Under the pieces are notes generated by a model, which saw nothing but the letters and a program-made list of their open reading frames with translations, did no database searches and had not been told where the DNA came from. Position numbers and translations under genes: made by a program. 24,559 bases of DNA from DAOMOD01 sp964526035 (lineage in GTDB: Bacteria; Pseudomonadota; Gammaproteobacteria; Xanthomonadales; BPKI01): positions 1 to 24,559 of the forward strand of contig CAZGKE010000040.1 in the NCBI GenBank assembly GCA_964526035.1. Direction: 5' to 3'. This document shows positions 1 through 8,290 of the stretch, in pieces (the stretch's first letter is position 1; every line of letters starts with the position of its first letter).

Positions 1-949
1 AAATGTTCCAGATCAGATACGGGTGCTGGTCATTGCCCGGATACGGATAGTCGTAGGGGCTGGTCGTGAACTTGCGGTACCAGGACACGTCGGCGGTGCT
101 GTCGAGGTCGCTGTTGCGTAGCGTCGCAGACGGCGTGAACACCACCTCGCCGTTGTCGGCGCCCAGTCCGTCGCAGCCGTTCGCGCCGGTGTCCCCGCGC
201 CGGCAGCGGCTGAAGAACATGGAGTAGGTCTCAATGAGCACATCGGCCTGGAAGCTGCCGCCGCCGCCGGGCAGCGGATTGCCGTGGAAGTTCGGGCTGG
301 GGCACTTGGGCGCAGCGATGAAGTCGCGGCTGTGGGCCACCACATAGGCGGTCATGCGCATCTCGCCGACGTAGGCGCGTTCAAGTTCGGGCGCGCCGAG
401 GCGCTTGGCCAGGGCCGGCGTGGCGCGCAGGTCGGCGCTGCGTACGTAGAAGATGCGGAAGTCGTCCATCATCTTGTACATCAGGTGGTTGAAGTACAGC
501 CAGACCTGGCCATCGCTGCCGACCAGGTCGATGTGCATGGGGTTGTCCGGATTGACCCGCAGGGTGACGTTTCGCTGGTCGATCACGCTGCCGTCCGGGA
601 GACGCAGACGAAAGCCGTCGGCCACCTTCAGGCTGCCGCCGATGAAACGATCGAAGCCGCCTTCCGGCGCATTGAACTTGAGGCCTTCGGCGTGACGCAG
701 CGGAAAGATCGAGTACATCGGATCGCTGGCGTCGTAGGTGGTCTTCGGCAGCAGCACCTTGATGCCGAACAGGTCAAGGAAATCATCGTTGAAGCGCAGG
801 CGGATCTCGCCGCCATCGACGCGCCAGTGCTCTTCGAGCGGAACCTGTTTGGCATCGACCTGCGGCGGCTGGTCGGGCGTCGCGGCGTGGGCAAGCTGGG
901 CCACGAATGCGGCCAGCAAGACCAGCAGCGCGCGCATGAACATGGACAT
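1..949 (-). CDS. Secreted protein of unknown function (3' end outside window)
   Basis: An open frame of 316 codons runs from an ATG at 949 to the left edge of the window with no stop, so the C-terminus is missing. The start is supported by an AGGAGT Shine-Dalgarno sequence at 957-962, seven bases before the ATG. Residues 1-22 form a clear Sec signal peptide: a short positive N-terminus, a run of Leu/Ala/Val, and cleavage after AHA. The mature part begins ATPDQPPQ, so the protein should be exported to the periplasm or beyond. The mature region is hydrophilic and mixed in character, with a GGGGS-like linker near residue 230 and two Cys (RCRRG and NGCDG) that could pair. I do not recognise a domain. 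A PilZ gene lies upstream on the same strand, 182 bp away. An open frame on the plus strand over the same bases lacks a ribosome site and is taken as a shadow. Confidence 0.75.
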   Translation of the reverse strand, partial: MSMFMRALLVLLAAFVAQLAHAATPDQPPQVDAKQVPLEEHWRVDGGEIRLRFNDDFLDLFGIKVLLPKTTYDASDPMYSIFPLRHAEGLKFNAPEGGFDRFIGGSLKVADGFRLRLPDGSVIDQRNVTLRVNPDNPMHIDLVGSDGQVWLYFNHLMYKMMDDFRIFYVRSADLRATPALAKRLGAPELERAYVGEMRMTAYVVAHSRDFIAAPKCPSPNFHGNPLPGGGGSFQADVLIETYSMFFSRCRRGDTGANGCDGLGADNGEVVFTPSATLRNSDLDSTADVSWYRKFTTSPYDYPYPGNDQHPYLIWNI

Positions 950-1037
950 GGTGGTGACTCCTGATATCCCCCGGGGGTGGGATGCCCAATCTCCGACGCC
1001 CTTTGGGAAGCTGGTCGGAAGTGGACCCAAGGCTTGG

Positions 1038-1067
1038 AGGATAGTCCCTGTCGGAGCGCCGCGACAA
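1038..1067 (-). promoter_or_regulatory. Possible sigma70-type promoter of the secreted-protein gene
   Basis: Reading the minus strand, TTGTCG (1067-1062) and TATCCT (1043-1038) are separated by 18 bases and lie about 90 bases before the ATG at 949. Each hexamer matches the consensus at four positions. This is a pattern match only. Confidence 0.25.
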
Positions 1068-1109
1068 GTCAGGCCACTGGCCCCACGGACAAGCCAGGGG
1101 CACGATTCA

Positions 1110-1129
1110 CGCAGCGTTCACGCGCTGCG
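1110..1129 (-). terminator. Hairpin just after the PilZ stop codon, possible terminator
   Basis: CGCAGCG (1110-1116) and CGCTGCG (1123-1129) form a perfect 7-bp stem with a 6-base loop. It starts three bases past the stop codon of the minus-strand PilZ gene. No U-tract follows, so it may protect the mRNA end or act weakly rather than being a classic intrinsic terminator. Confidence 0.3.
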
Positions 1130-1131
1130 GA

Positions 1132-1473
1132 TCATTCGCCAGCGTCGGCGGGCTCCGCATAGCGACCGATCAACCCCCAGAACAGCTGCTGACCGGATTC
1201 CGGAATCAGGGTGAACTGAAAGGCCACGTGTTCGGCAGTCACGCGCGCCACGCGCGCCTCCAGATGCAGTGCAGCAGTTTCGCTGATGACGACATCGAGC
1301 TGGAAGACATCGTCCGGCTCTCCCTGCCAGTCCAGCGGCCGCACCACCCGTGCACCGGTGGCGGAAATGTCCAGAATCTCGCTCGACCATGCGTGATCGG
1401 CACGACTGATCAGCACCACCGTATGAACGGGCATGCGGGAGTCGCGAACGCCGGGCAAGGTCGATGAGCTCAT
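1132..1473 (-). CDS. PilZ-domain protein (probable c-di-GMP receptor), 113 aa
   Basis: This small soluble single-domain protein has a PilZ fold signature. The DISATG motif at residues 35-40 fits DxSxxG, which contacts c-di-GMP in the family. The N-terminal arginine motif is RDSR (residues 10-13), one residue shorter than the usual RxxxR, so binding could be altered. The C-terminal half (LEARVARVTAEHVAFQFT) has the expected beta-strand pattern. The ATG at 1473 was chosen because it keeps the arginine motif inside the protein; no strong Shine-Dalgarno sequence is visible. A later Met (residue 14) would remove the motif. The gene is divergent from the thiolase gene and upstream of the secreted-protein gene. 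With three GGDEF genes nearby, a role as c-di-GMP effector is likely, but its target cannot be read from the sequence. Confidence 0.82.
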   Translation of the reverse strand: MSSSTLPGVRDSRMPVHTVVLISRADHAWSSEILDISATGARVVRPLDWQGEPDDVFQLDVVISETAALHLEARVARVTAEHVAFQFTLIPESGQQLFWGLIGRYAEPADAGE

Positions 1474-1567
1474 CGGGAAACCATTTCAACCAGCGTCCGA
1501 TTCTCGGCCTCCCGGCGGCGACTGGCAAGGCAAGGAGGTCCGTGCGCGTCCACGCCTTTCCGGCGGT

Positions 1568-1596
1568 TTGCTCCATTCATGCTGCAGCGCGATAAT
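1568..1596 (+). promoter_or_regulatory. Candidate sigma70 promoter for the thiolase gene
   Basis: TTGCTC (1568-1573) is followed after exactly 17 bases by GATAAT (1591-1596), which matches the -10 consensus at five of six positions. It would start transcription about 40 bases before the thiolase ATG at 1645, in the divergent PilZ/thiolase spacer. Confidence 0.45.
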
Positions 1597-1644
1597 CGGG
1601 GGCTTGCCGGACGCCCGGCCCCACCCGAACCACGGAGAACCCCC

Positions 1645-2823
1645 ATGTCCGATTCTGTCGTCATCGTTGGCGCCCGCCGCACTGCCATCGGCGCCATGCT
1701 CGGCCAGTTCAACGGCGTGCCCGCCACCGAACTCGGCGCGACTGCGATCAAGGCGGCGCTCGAACAGTCGGGTCTCTCCGGCGACGATGTCTCCGAAGTG
1801 ATCATGGGCTGCGTCCTTCCTGCCGGCCTCGGCCAGGCGCCGGCCCGGCAGGCCGCCCTCGGTGCCGGCGTGCCGCTGGCCGCCGGCTGCACTACCATCA
1901 ACAAGGTCTGCGGCTCGGGCATGAAGGCGATCATGCTGGCCCACGACCTGATCCGCGCCGACAGCGCAAGCGCGGTGGTCGCCGGCGGCATGGAATCGAT
2001 GACCAACGCACCGCACCTGATTCCCGGCAGCCGCAACGGTTTCCGCCTTGGCGACACGGCGCTGGTCGATCACATGATGTGGGACGGCCTGCAGAACCCT
2101 TATGACAAGCAGGCGATGGGCGTGTTCGGCGAAGCCTGCGTTGCCAAGTACGCGATGACCCGCGAGGAGCAGGACGCGTTCTCCACCGAGTCGGTCAAGC
2201 GCGCGCTTGCAGCGCAGCAGAATGGCGCCTTCGCGGCGGAGATCGCGGCGGTGACGGTCAAGTCCCGCAAGGGCGATGTGGTGGTGGATACCGACGAGGA
2301 GCCCGGCCGCATGGACATCGGCAAGATTGCCGGCCTGCGCCCGGCCTTCAAGAAGGACGGCACCATCACTGCGGCCAGTTCCTCGAAGATCTCCGATGGA
2401 GCCGCTGCCACCGTGGTCATGTCGGAGGCCGAGGCGACCCGACTCGGACTGACCCCGCTGGCGCGCATCGTCGGCCACGCCACCCACTCGCAGGAGCCGG
2501 AGTGGTTCACGACGGCGCCGGTCAGCGCCATCTCCAAGCTGCTCGACAAGCTCGGCTGGAAGGTGGACGACGTCGACCTGTTCGAGATCAACGAGGCCTT
2601 CGCCTGTGTCGCCATGGCGCCGATGAAGGAGCTGGGCATCGCGCACGACAGGCTCAATGTCCACGGCGGCGCCTGCGCCCTCGGTCACCCGATCGGGGCC
2701 AGCGGCGCACGCCTCGTGGTGACCCTGCTGAACGCCCTGCGCGTGCACGGCAAGAAGCGCGGTGTCGCAGCGCTGTGTATCGGCGGCGGAGAAGCCACTG
2801 CGCTGGCGGTGGAGCTGGTCTGA
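1645..2823 (+). CDS. Acetyl-CoA C-acetyltransferase (thiolase II), 392 aa
   Basis: This cytoplasmic enzyme catalyses acetoacetyl-CoA + CoA <-> 2 acetyl-CoA, reversibly. It is full length for the family. The nucleophile Cys89 sits in NKVCGSGMKA, His348 in GGACALGHPIGASG and Cys378 in CIGGGEA, the standard catalytic triad spacing of biosynthetic/degradative thiolases. The NEAFA motif is also present. The ATG at 1645 is preceded by GGAG at 1634-1637 with seven bases between. An in-frame upstream extension to about 1579 has no ribosome site and was rejected. The neighbouring methylcrotonyl-CoA carboxylase and methylglutaconyl-CoA hydratase genes suggest it may finish leucine catabolism by cleaving the acetoacetyl-CoA formed from acetoacetate. 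A role in general beta-oxidation or polyhydroxybutyrate synthesis cannot be excluded. Confidence 0.93.
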   Translation: MSDSVVIVGARRTAIGAMLGQFNGVPATELGATAIKAALEQSGLSGDDVSEVIMGCVLPAGLGQAPARQAALGAGVPLAAGCTTINKVCGSGMKAIMLAHDLIRADSASAVVAGGMESMTNAPHLIPGSRNGFRLGDTALVDHMMWDGLQNPYDKQAMGVFGEACVAKYAMTREEQDAFSTESVKRALAAQQNGAFAAEIAAVTVKSRKGDVVVDTDEEPGRMDIGKIAGLRPAFKKDGTITAASSSKISDGAAATVVMSEAEATRLGLTPLARIVGHATHSQEPEWFTTAPVSAISKLLDKLGWKVDDVDLFEINEAFACVAMAPMKELGIAHDRLNVHGGACALGHPIGASGARLVVTLLNALRVHGKKRGVAALCIGGGEATALAVELV

Positions 2824-3126
2824 CGACACCATGGCTGCGGAGCGCGGGACGCCTGCGGGGCGCTGCTGTCTCGACACGTCGGGAATCGGCGCCAGGGATC
2901 GGCGCTGTGCCCCGGGTTTGTGAACAATGCGCCAACCCGGGACGCAAGTGTGAATCCGCGGCCTCGATCACATTTCGGAACAAGGACGCAAACCACCATG
3001 GGCGCATGACGCCAGCGATTGAGTAGCCGGCTGTCGATACCTTCCGGTCAACGACCGGATACAGCGGCCGGTGGCCTCCAGGCAACCCTCGCCGCGAACA
3101 GTGCAGAACGGCGGGGCGCTCCAGGA
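2824..3126. other. Intergenic spacer with two perfect inverted repeats
   Basis: This 303-bp non-coding stretch lies between the thiolase and the first sensor gene. It holds an 8-bp perfect stem, CCCGGGTT (2911-2918) with AACCCGGG (2934-2941) around a 15-base loop, and a 7-bp stem, TCCGGTC (3043-3049) with GACCGGA (3053-3059) around AAC. Neither is followed by a T-run. The second lies in the probable leader of the sensor gene. I see no small ORF with a ribosome site and no clear promoter. Confidence 0.5.
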
Positions 3127-6100
3127 ATGAAACACTTCAAGACAATCGGATGGACGACATTGGCATGGCTGTTCGCAACCATGCCGGCGCTCGCGCTCGA
3201 TCCGGACAAGCAGTTGCATCACTTCGTGCGCGACACCTGGTCGATCGAGCACGGGCTGCCGCAGGCAACCGTACAGGCCATCACCCAGGATGCGGAGGGA
3301 TACATCTGGGTCGGCACCCAGGCCGGAGCCGCGCGTTTCGATGGTGTGGCGTTCACCCACTTCACGCCGGAAACCGCGCCCGAGCTTCCGGGCATGATGG
3401 TGAACAGCCTGTTGGCCCATCCCGATGGCCGGGTGTTCATCGGCACCTATCGCGGCCTTGCTGTCTACGAGAACCGCGTGCTGCGCTCGGTGCCGATGCG
3501 GCTTCCGCAAGACGACGCCGTTGCGCCCGATATCCGTGCACTCGGGCTTGGACAGCGCGGCTGGATCTATGCAGCCACCAGTCTCGGCCTGCTGCGTGTG
3601 GACGACCGCGGCATCCAGGCGGTGCCGGGCATCGATATCGGACCTTCCTTCTCGCTGCTGATCGAGGACGCCTTGCTATGGGTCGGCGGCAGTGGCGGCG
3701 TTCATCGGGTGCAGGACGGCCAGGCTGTCTTTCTGCCTTTGCCCGAACGCCACCGCGCGGCGGCCGTCACGGCGCTGGAGCGATCGCAGGGCCGCCTGTG
3801 GGCAGGCAGTCAGCGTGGTCTGTTCGTGCAGGACAGCGACGGCGAGCGCTGGCTGCGCTTCGACGCACATCCGGATCTCGCCAGCCTGCCGATTGACATG
3901 CTGTTTACCGACAGCCGCGGCAGCCTTTGGGTCGGCACCGTCAAGGGACTGGTGCGCATCCGCAACGGGGCGGTCGTGGAGGTCACCCAGCAGGGCGATC
4001 CGGGGGCCATACCGGCGGTGCGCTCAATGTTCCAGGACCGCGAGGGCAACCTCTGGGTGGGCTCGCAGTGGCAGGCGCTGAATCGGCTCTGGGACGGCTG
4101 GGCGCGCCGCTACAGTCAAGCGGAGGGCCTGCATATGCCCATCGTCTGGTCGATCGCCCGCAGCGACGATGACCGGCTCTGGGTCGGCACCGGCGATGGC
4201 CTCACCGTGCTCCGGGACGGGCGTTTCGAGGTACTCGTCCCAGGCGACCAACTGCCGCATCCGGACGCCTATACCCTGCTTGCCGAAGGGTCCGCGCTGT
4301 GGATCGGCACGCGCAGCGGTCTGGCCTACCATGATGGCCTTGGACTGCGTACGCCACCCGAGTTCGACGCGTTGCGCAGTGCTCAGGTCAACGCCATTTT
4401 GCGCGACCCAGCCGGCGATCTCTGGCTTGGAACTTCAGCCGGACTGTTTCGTCATCGCGATGGTGCTCTGGACCGATTCGGCGTCTCCGAGGGCCTTCCG
4501 GATCCGCGGGTGCGTACCCTGCTCACGCTTCCCGGTGGAATCCTCCTGATCGGAACGCAGGGCGGTCTGTATCAAATGGATTCAGAGGGTATCCGGCCAT
4601 TCGATCGCTCCAGCACCTTGCCGTCCGACATCGACATCACCGCGCTGCACCGGCTGGATGACGGCCTGATCGCTGTAGGCTCGCTGGGCGAGCATCTGTT
4701 CCTCGGCGACGGGGAGCGCTGGCTTGATGTAGCGGCCCTGCCCGAGGTTCCGACCAACAGCCCTTTCTTCATCACCCACGACCGCCACGACCACCTGTGG
4801 GTCGCCGGCATTCGCGGTGTCTACGCGCTATCGCTGACTTCGCTTCGCGGCAAACTGGCGGGGCTCGACGTGCCGGTGGAGGTCGAAGTGGTGCTGAGCG
4901 AGCGAGGCGATCAGCGCGGCGGCCAGAAAGTCCACTGCTGCAACGGTGCGGGCAATGCCAAGGGCCTGATCCACGACGACCTGCTATGGCTTCCGACTCG
5001 CGACGGCCTGCTGTCTCTGCCTGCGCTGGCAAAGCGCGACGGCGAACCGGCACCCTCGCCCGTCGTCGAGAGAGTCCGCACCCTTGGCATCTGGCACGCG
5101 GTGCTGCCAGGCATGCCCATGCAGATCGACGCCGAAGGTCGAGACGTCACCATCGAGTTCACAGCGTTGAGCTTCCGCGACCCCGGGAGCCTGCGCATCC
5201 GCTATCGCCTGCGTGGATACAGCGACATCTGGGAAGAACTCGCCGACACGGGGCGCCGCTCCGTCACCTATACCAATCTGCCGGCACGCGAGTACGTGTT
5301 CGAAGTCAACGCGGCGAACGGGCGCGATGTCTGGGCGCACACGCCGGCGCGTCTCGAATTCCGGGTATCTCCGTATTTCCACGAGACGGTGTGGTTCGCT
5401 GTATTGGTGTTGGCGGCAGTGATCGCACTTGCGAGCGGCGTGTTCCACCTGCTGCTGCGCCGGCATGTGCGTCGAGAGCAGCACCTGGAACGCCTGGTGT
5501 CCAAGCGCACGGAGGATCTGGAAACCGTCAACCGTCGCCTGGAGGCGATGACGCTGCGCGATCCGTTGACCGGACTGCACAACCGGCGCTTCCTGATTGA
5601 CCAGCTGCCATCGGACCTCGCCCACTTCCACCGCTGTCACCCGGATCCGGACGAGGCGCAGTCGGTGATGGTCTTCGCGCTGATCGACCTCGATGCCTTC
5701 AAGCCGATCAATGACTGCTATGGCCACTTGGCAGGGGACCTGATCCTGAAGCAGTTCGCCGAACTGCTGGAAGCGCAGATCCGCAGCGGCGACTACGCGG
5801 TTCGCTGGGGAGGAGAAGAGTTTCTTCTGGTCATGCGGCCCATGCCCCAGGACGAGACGACACGAGTCGTCGAGCGCATTCGCGCGGCCACCGCTGCGCA
5901 CCCGTTCCGTGTCAACGACGAGATCACCCTGCAAGTGACGTGCTCGATCGGCATGGTCGAGTACCCGCGCTTCCGCGGCGACGAGCATGACCTGGGCTGG
6001 GAACGCATGGTGGCGCTGGCGGACTACGCCATGTATCAGGTGAAGTCCGGCGGTCGCAACGGCTGGGCGCTGCTGCGGCCCACCGCGACCACACGCTTCG

Positions 6101-6273
6101 ACTCGCTGATCGAGGACGTGCAGCAACTCGGCGCCGCCATGATCGCGACCGGCGAACTGGACCTGCAGTGCTCGCCCGGAATCGTGATCGACGGCTCTGC
6201 CGGTGGACGGACGCAGGACGCGGAGCGCAGCGGAATCACCAGACTCGAAGGATACAGGCGCGCCGTGGGCTGA
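3127..6273 (+). CDS. Periplasmic-propeller sensor diguanylate cyclase, 1048 aa
   Basis: This is a membrane-anchored sensor that should make c-di-GMP from two GTP. In order: a signal peptide (residues 1-23, ending PALA); a long region of two-component-regulator-propeller repeats, with blades marked by phrases such as GYIWVGTQAG, RLWAGSQRG, SLWVGTVKG and DLWLGTSAG; a Y_Y_Y domain (about 670-740); one transmembrane helix (about 755-778); a short coiled linker; and a GGDEF domain starting near 808. The active site is GGEEF at 895-899. An intact RxxD inhibitory site (RSGD, 886-889) lies five residues before it, so product inhibition is expected. The propeller faces the periplasm and probably binds an extracellular ligand, which the sequence does not identify. 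The ATG at 3127 was chosen because it begins the signal peptide; the ribosome site is poor (AGGA abuts the ATG). Confidence 0.9.
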   Translation: MKHFKTIGWTTLAWLFATMPALALDPDKQLHHFVRDTWSIEHGLPQATVQAITQDAEGYIWVGTQAGAARFDGVAFTHFTPETAPELPGMMVNSLLAHPDGRVFIGTYRGLAVYENRVLRSVPMRLPQDDAVAPDIRALGLGQRGWIYAATSLGLLRVDDRGIQAVPGIDIGPSFSLLIEDALLWVGGSGGVHRVQDGQAVFLPLPERHRAAAVTALERSQGRLWAGSQRGLFVQDSDGERWLRFDAHPDLASLPIDMLFTDSRGSLWVGTVKGLVRIRNGAVVEVTQQGDPGAIPAVRSMFQDREGNLWVGSQWQALNRLWDGWARRYSQAEGLHMPIVWSIARSDDDRLWVGTGDGLTVLRDGRFEVLVPGDQLPHPDAYTLLAEGSALWIGTRSGLAYHDGLGLRTPPEFDALRSAQVNAILRDPAGDLWLGTSAGLFRHRDGALDRFGVSEGLPDPRVRTLLTLPGGILLIGTQGGLYQMDSEGIRPFDRSSTLPSDIDITALHRLDDGLIAVGSLGEHLFLGDGERWLDVAALPEVPTNSPFFITHDRHDHLWVAGIRGVYALSLTSLRGKLAGLDVPVEVEVVLSERGDQRGGQKVHCCNGAGNAKGLIHDDLLWLPTRDGLLSLPALAKRDGEPAPSPVVERVRTLGIWHAVLPGMPMQIDAEGRDVTIEFTALSFRDPGSLRIRYRLRGYSDIWEELADTGRRSVTYTNLPAREYVFEVNAANGRDVWAHTPARLEFRVSPYFHETVWFAVLVLAAVIALASGVFHLLLRRHVRREQHLERLVSKRTEDLETVNRRLEAMTLRDPLTGLHNRRFLIDQLPSDLAHFHRCHPDPDEAQSVMVFALIDLDAFKPINDCYGHLAGDLILKQFAELLEAQIRSGDYAVRWGGEEFLLVMRPMPQDETTRVVERIRAATAAHPFRVNDEITLQVTCSIGMVEYPRFRGDEHDLGWERMVALADYAMYQVKSGGRNGWALLRPTATTRFDSLIEDVQQLGAAMIATGELDLQCSPGIVIDGSAGGRTQDAERSGITRLEGYRRAVG

Positions 6274-6349
6274 TCGGATTCAGCCGCGGTGCTTGGCCTG
6301 CGCAGCAGACCCGGCGACAATGCCTGCCCGCACTGCGCCGGAGAGTTCC

Positions 6350-6562
6350 GTGAGCCGCATACTGTCCGTTCTGATCTGCGTTGCCGTCTGTCTGTCCGCC
6401 TGCAAGCAGCCAGAGGAACAACGCGATGACGGCGTCATCGAGCAGCACGTCGACGAAGTGACGGATCTTGCAGAAAGCATCGGCGAGCAGGCCGAGACTG
6501 CCGCGCGCGAGGCAAAGGAGCGGACCGATCGCGCGCTCGAAGAAGCCGAACGCGGCGACTGA
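6350..6562 (+). CDS. Small lipoprotein, 70 aa
   Basis: This tiny exported lipoprotein starts at GTG 6350, six bases after a GGAG at 6340-6343. The N-terminus MSRILSVLICVAVCLSAC has a lipobox (LSAC), so Cys18 should be lipidated after signal peptidase II cleavage. The mature part, about 52 residues, is strongly acidic and predicted to form one amphipathic helix rich in Glu, Ala and Arg (AAREAKERTDRALEEAE). An upstream in-frame ATG at 6320 would put a hydrophilic extension before the signal peptide and lacks a ribosome site. The stop is 33 bases before liuB, so the two may be co-transcribed. No family is recognised; helical small lipoproteins of this type are often envelope-associated, but the function is unknown. 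Confidence 0.7.
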   Translation: MSRILSVLICVAVCLSACKQPEEQRDDGVIEQHVDEVTDLAESIGEQAETAAREAKERTDRALEEAERGD

Positions 6563-6595
6563 GCATCACCCTTTCAGACCACCGACCCCGAGCCC

Positions 6596-8190
6596 ATGCC
6601 CAAGATCGCCAGCCGTATCCATCCCAAGAGCGAGGAGTTCCAGGCCAATGCCGCGCATATGCGCGCCGCGGTCGAGGACCTCAAGGCCACCCAGGCGACG
6701 GCTGCAGAAGGCGGTGGCGAGAAGGCGCGCGAGAAGCACAGCGCACGCGGCAAGCTGCTGCCGCGCGAGCGCGTGCGCGCCCTGCTCGATCCCGGATCGC
6801 CGTTCCTCGAACTGTCTCCGCTGGCAGCCCACGGCATGTACGACGGCCAGGCGCCCTGCGCCGGCCTGATCACCGGCGTCGGTCGCGTCCACGGACAGGA
6901 AGTGATGGTGGTGGCCAACGATGCCACCGTGAAGGGTGGCACCTACTTCCCGATCACCGTCAAGAAGCATCTGCGTGCGCAGGAAGTGGCGCTGGAAAAC
7001 CACCTCCCTTGCATCTACCTGGTCGATTCCGGCGGCGCCTTTCTGCCCCTGCAGGACGAGGTGTTTCCCGACCGCGATCACTTCGGCCGCATCTTCTACA
7101 ACCAGGCGCGGCTGTCTGCGCTGAACATTCCACAGATCGCGGTGGTCATGGGTTCGTGTACCGCCGGCGGCGCCTATGTGCCGGCGATGAGCGACGAAAC
7201 CATCATCGTGCGCGAACAGGGCACCATCTTCCTGGGCGGCCCGCCGCTGGTAAAAGCGGCCACCGGGGAAGTGGTGGACGCCGAGGCTCTCGGCGGCGCG
7301 GAAGTCCATTGCAGCACCTCGGGCGTCACCGACCATTTCGCCGAAAGCGATGCCCACGCGCTGGCCATTGCGCGCGACATCGTTCGCCACCTGAATAGAA
7401 GTAAAAACAATAACCTGGCGATTGTTCCTCCGAAAGAACCTGAGTATCCGGCGCAGGACATCTACGGCATCGTTCCCACCGACACGCGGCTGCCCTACGA
7501 CGTGCGCGAGATCATCGCGCGCATCGTCGACGGCTCGGAGCTGCATGAGTTCAAGGCACGCTACGGCAAGACCCTGGTCTGCGGTTTTGCCCACATCCAC
7601 GGCTATCCGGTGGGCATCGTCGCCAACAACGGCATCCTCTTCTCCGAGTCGGCGCTGAAGGGCGCGCACTTCATAGAACTGTGCAATCAGCGCGATATCC
7701 CTTTGGTTTTCCTTCAGAACATCACCGGGTTCATGGTCGGACGCAAATACGAAAACGCGGGCATTGCGAAGGATGGCGCGAAGATGGTGACCGCCGTGGC
7801 GTGCTCGCACGTGCCCAAGTTCACCGTGTTGATCGGCGGAAGTTTTGGCGCCGGCAATTACGCCATGTGCGGCCGCGGCTACCAGCCGCGCTTCCTGTGG
7901 ATGTGGCCGAATGCGCGCATCAGCGTGATGGGCGGTGAGCAGGCGGCCAGCGTCCTGGCGACGGTGCGCCGCGATGGCCTGGAAGCCTCGGGGAAGGAGT
8001 GGCCAGCGTCGGAAGAGGAGGCCTTCAAGGCACCGATCCGCGACCAGTACGAGCGTCAGGGCCATCCGTATTACGCCAGCGCGCGCCTCTGGGACGACGG
8101 TGTCATCGACCCGGCGGACACCCGACGCGTGCTTGGTCTGGCCATTTCCGCGAGCCTCAACGCACCGGTCAGCAAGGGCCGCTTCGGCGT
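6596..8190 (+). CDS. liuB: Methylcrotonyl-CoA carboxylase, carboxyltransferase (beta) subunit; 3' end in assembly gap
   Basis: This is the carboxyltransferase subunit of the biotin-dependent 3-methylcrotonyl-CoA carboxylase, which transfers CO2 from carboxybiotin to 3-methylcrotonyl-CoA in leucine breakdown. 531 codons are visible. The family hallmark GSCTAGGAYVPAMSDE and the glycine-rich FLGGPPLVKAATGE loop are present, as is the second-half oxyanion region (GGSFGAGNYAMCGR). The last visible residues (NAPVSKGRFGV) correspond to the extreme C-terminus of family members, so only a few residues plus the stop should be hidden in the N run. The start is ATG 6596, with a weak ribosome site. The partner biotin carboxylase (liuD) and isovaleryl-CoA dehydrogenase (liuA) are not in the window. 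The usual next gene, liuC, is displaced to 12248 by an inverted pair of diguanylate cyclase genes. Confidence 0.93.
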
Positions 8191-8290
8191 NNNNNNNNNN
8201 NNNNNNNNNNNNNNNNNNNNNNNNNNNNNNNNNNNNNNNNNNNNNNNNNNNNNNNNNNNNNNNNNNNNNNNNNNNNNNNNNNNNNNNNNN
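8191..8290. other. Assembly gap (100 N)
   Basis: There are exactly 100 undetermined bases, the customary placeholder for a gap of unknown size. It hides the last codons of liuB on the plus strand and the last part of the GGDEF domain of the minus-strand sensor, so two convergent gene ends and any shared terminator lie here. Translations running through it are artefacts. Confidence 0.98.

Noticed and set aside
284..964. Plus-strand open frame of 226 codons at the left edge
   Set aside because: The minus strand over the same bases has a signal peptide and a well-placed ribosome site; the plus frame has neither.
1486..2877. Long antisense frame over the thiolase gene (463 codons)
   Set aside because: It is the shadow of a gene with an intact catalytic triad; composition and lack of motifs argue against it.
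2949..2972. TGTGA ... TCACA pair before the first sensor gene, like a CRP/Clp site
   Set aside because: The half sites are about 14 bases apart, not six, so the geometry does not fit a CRP-family operator.
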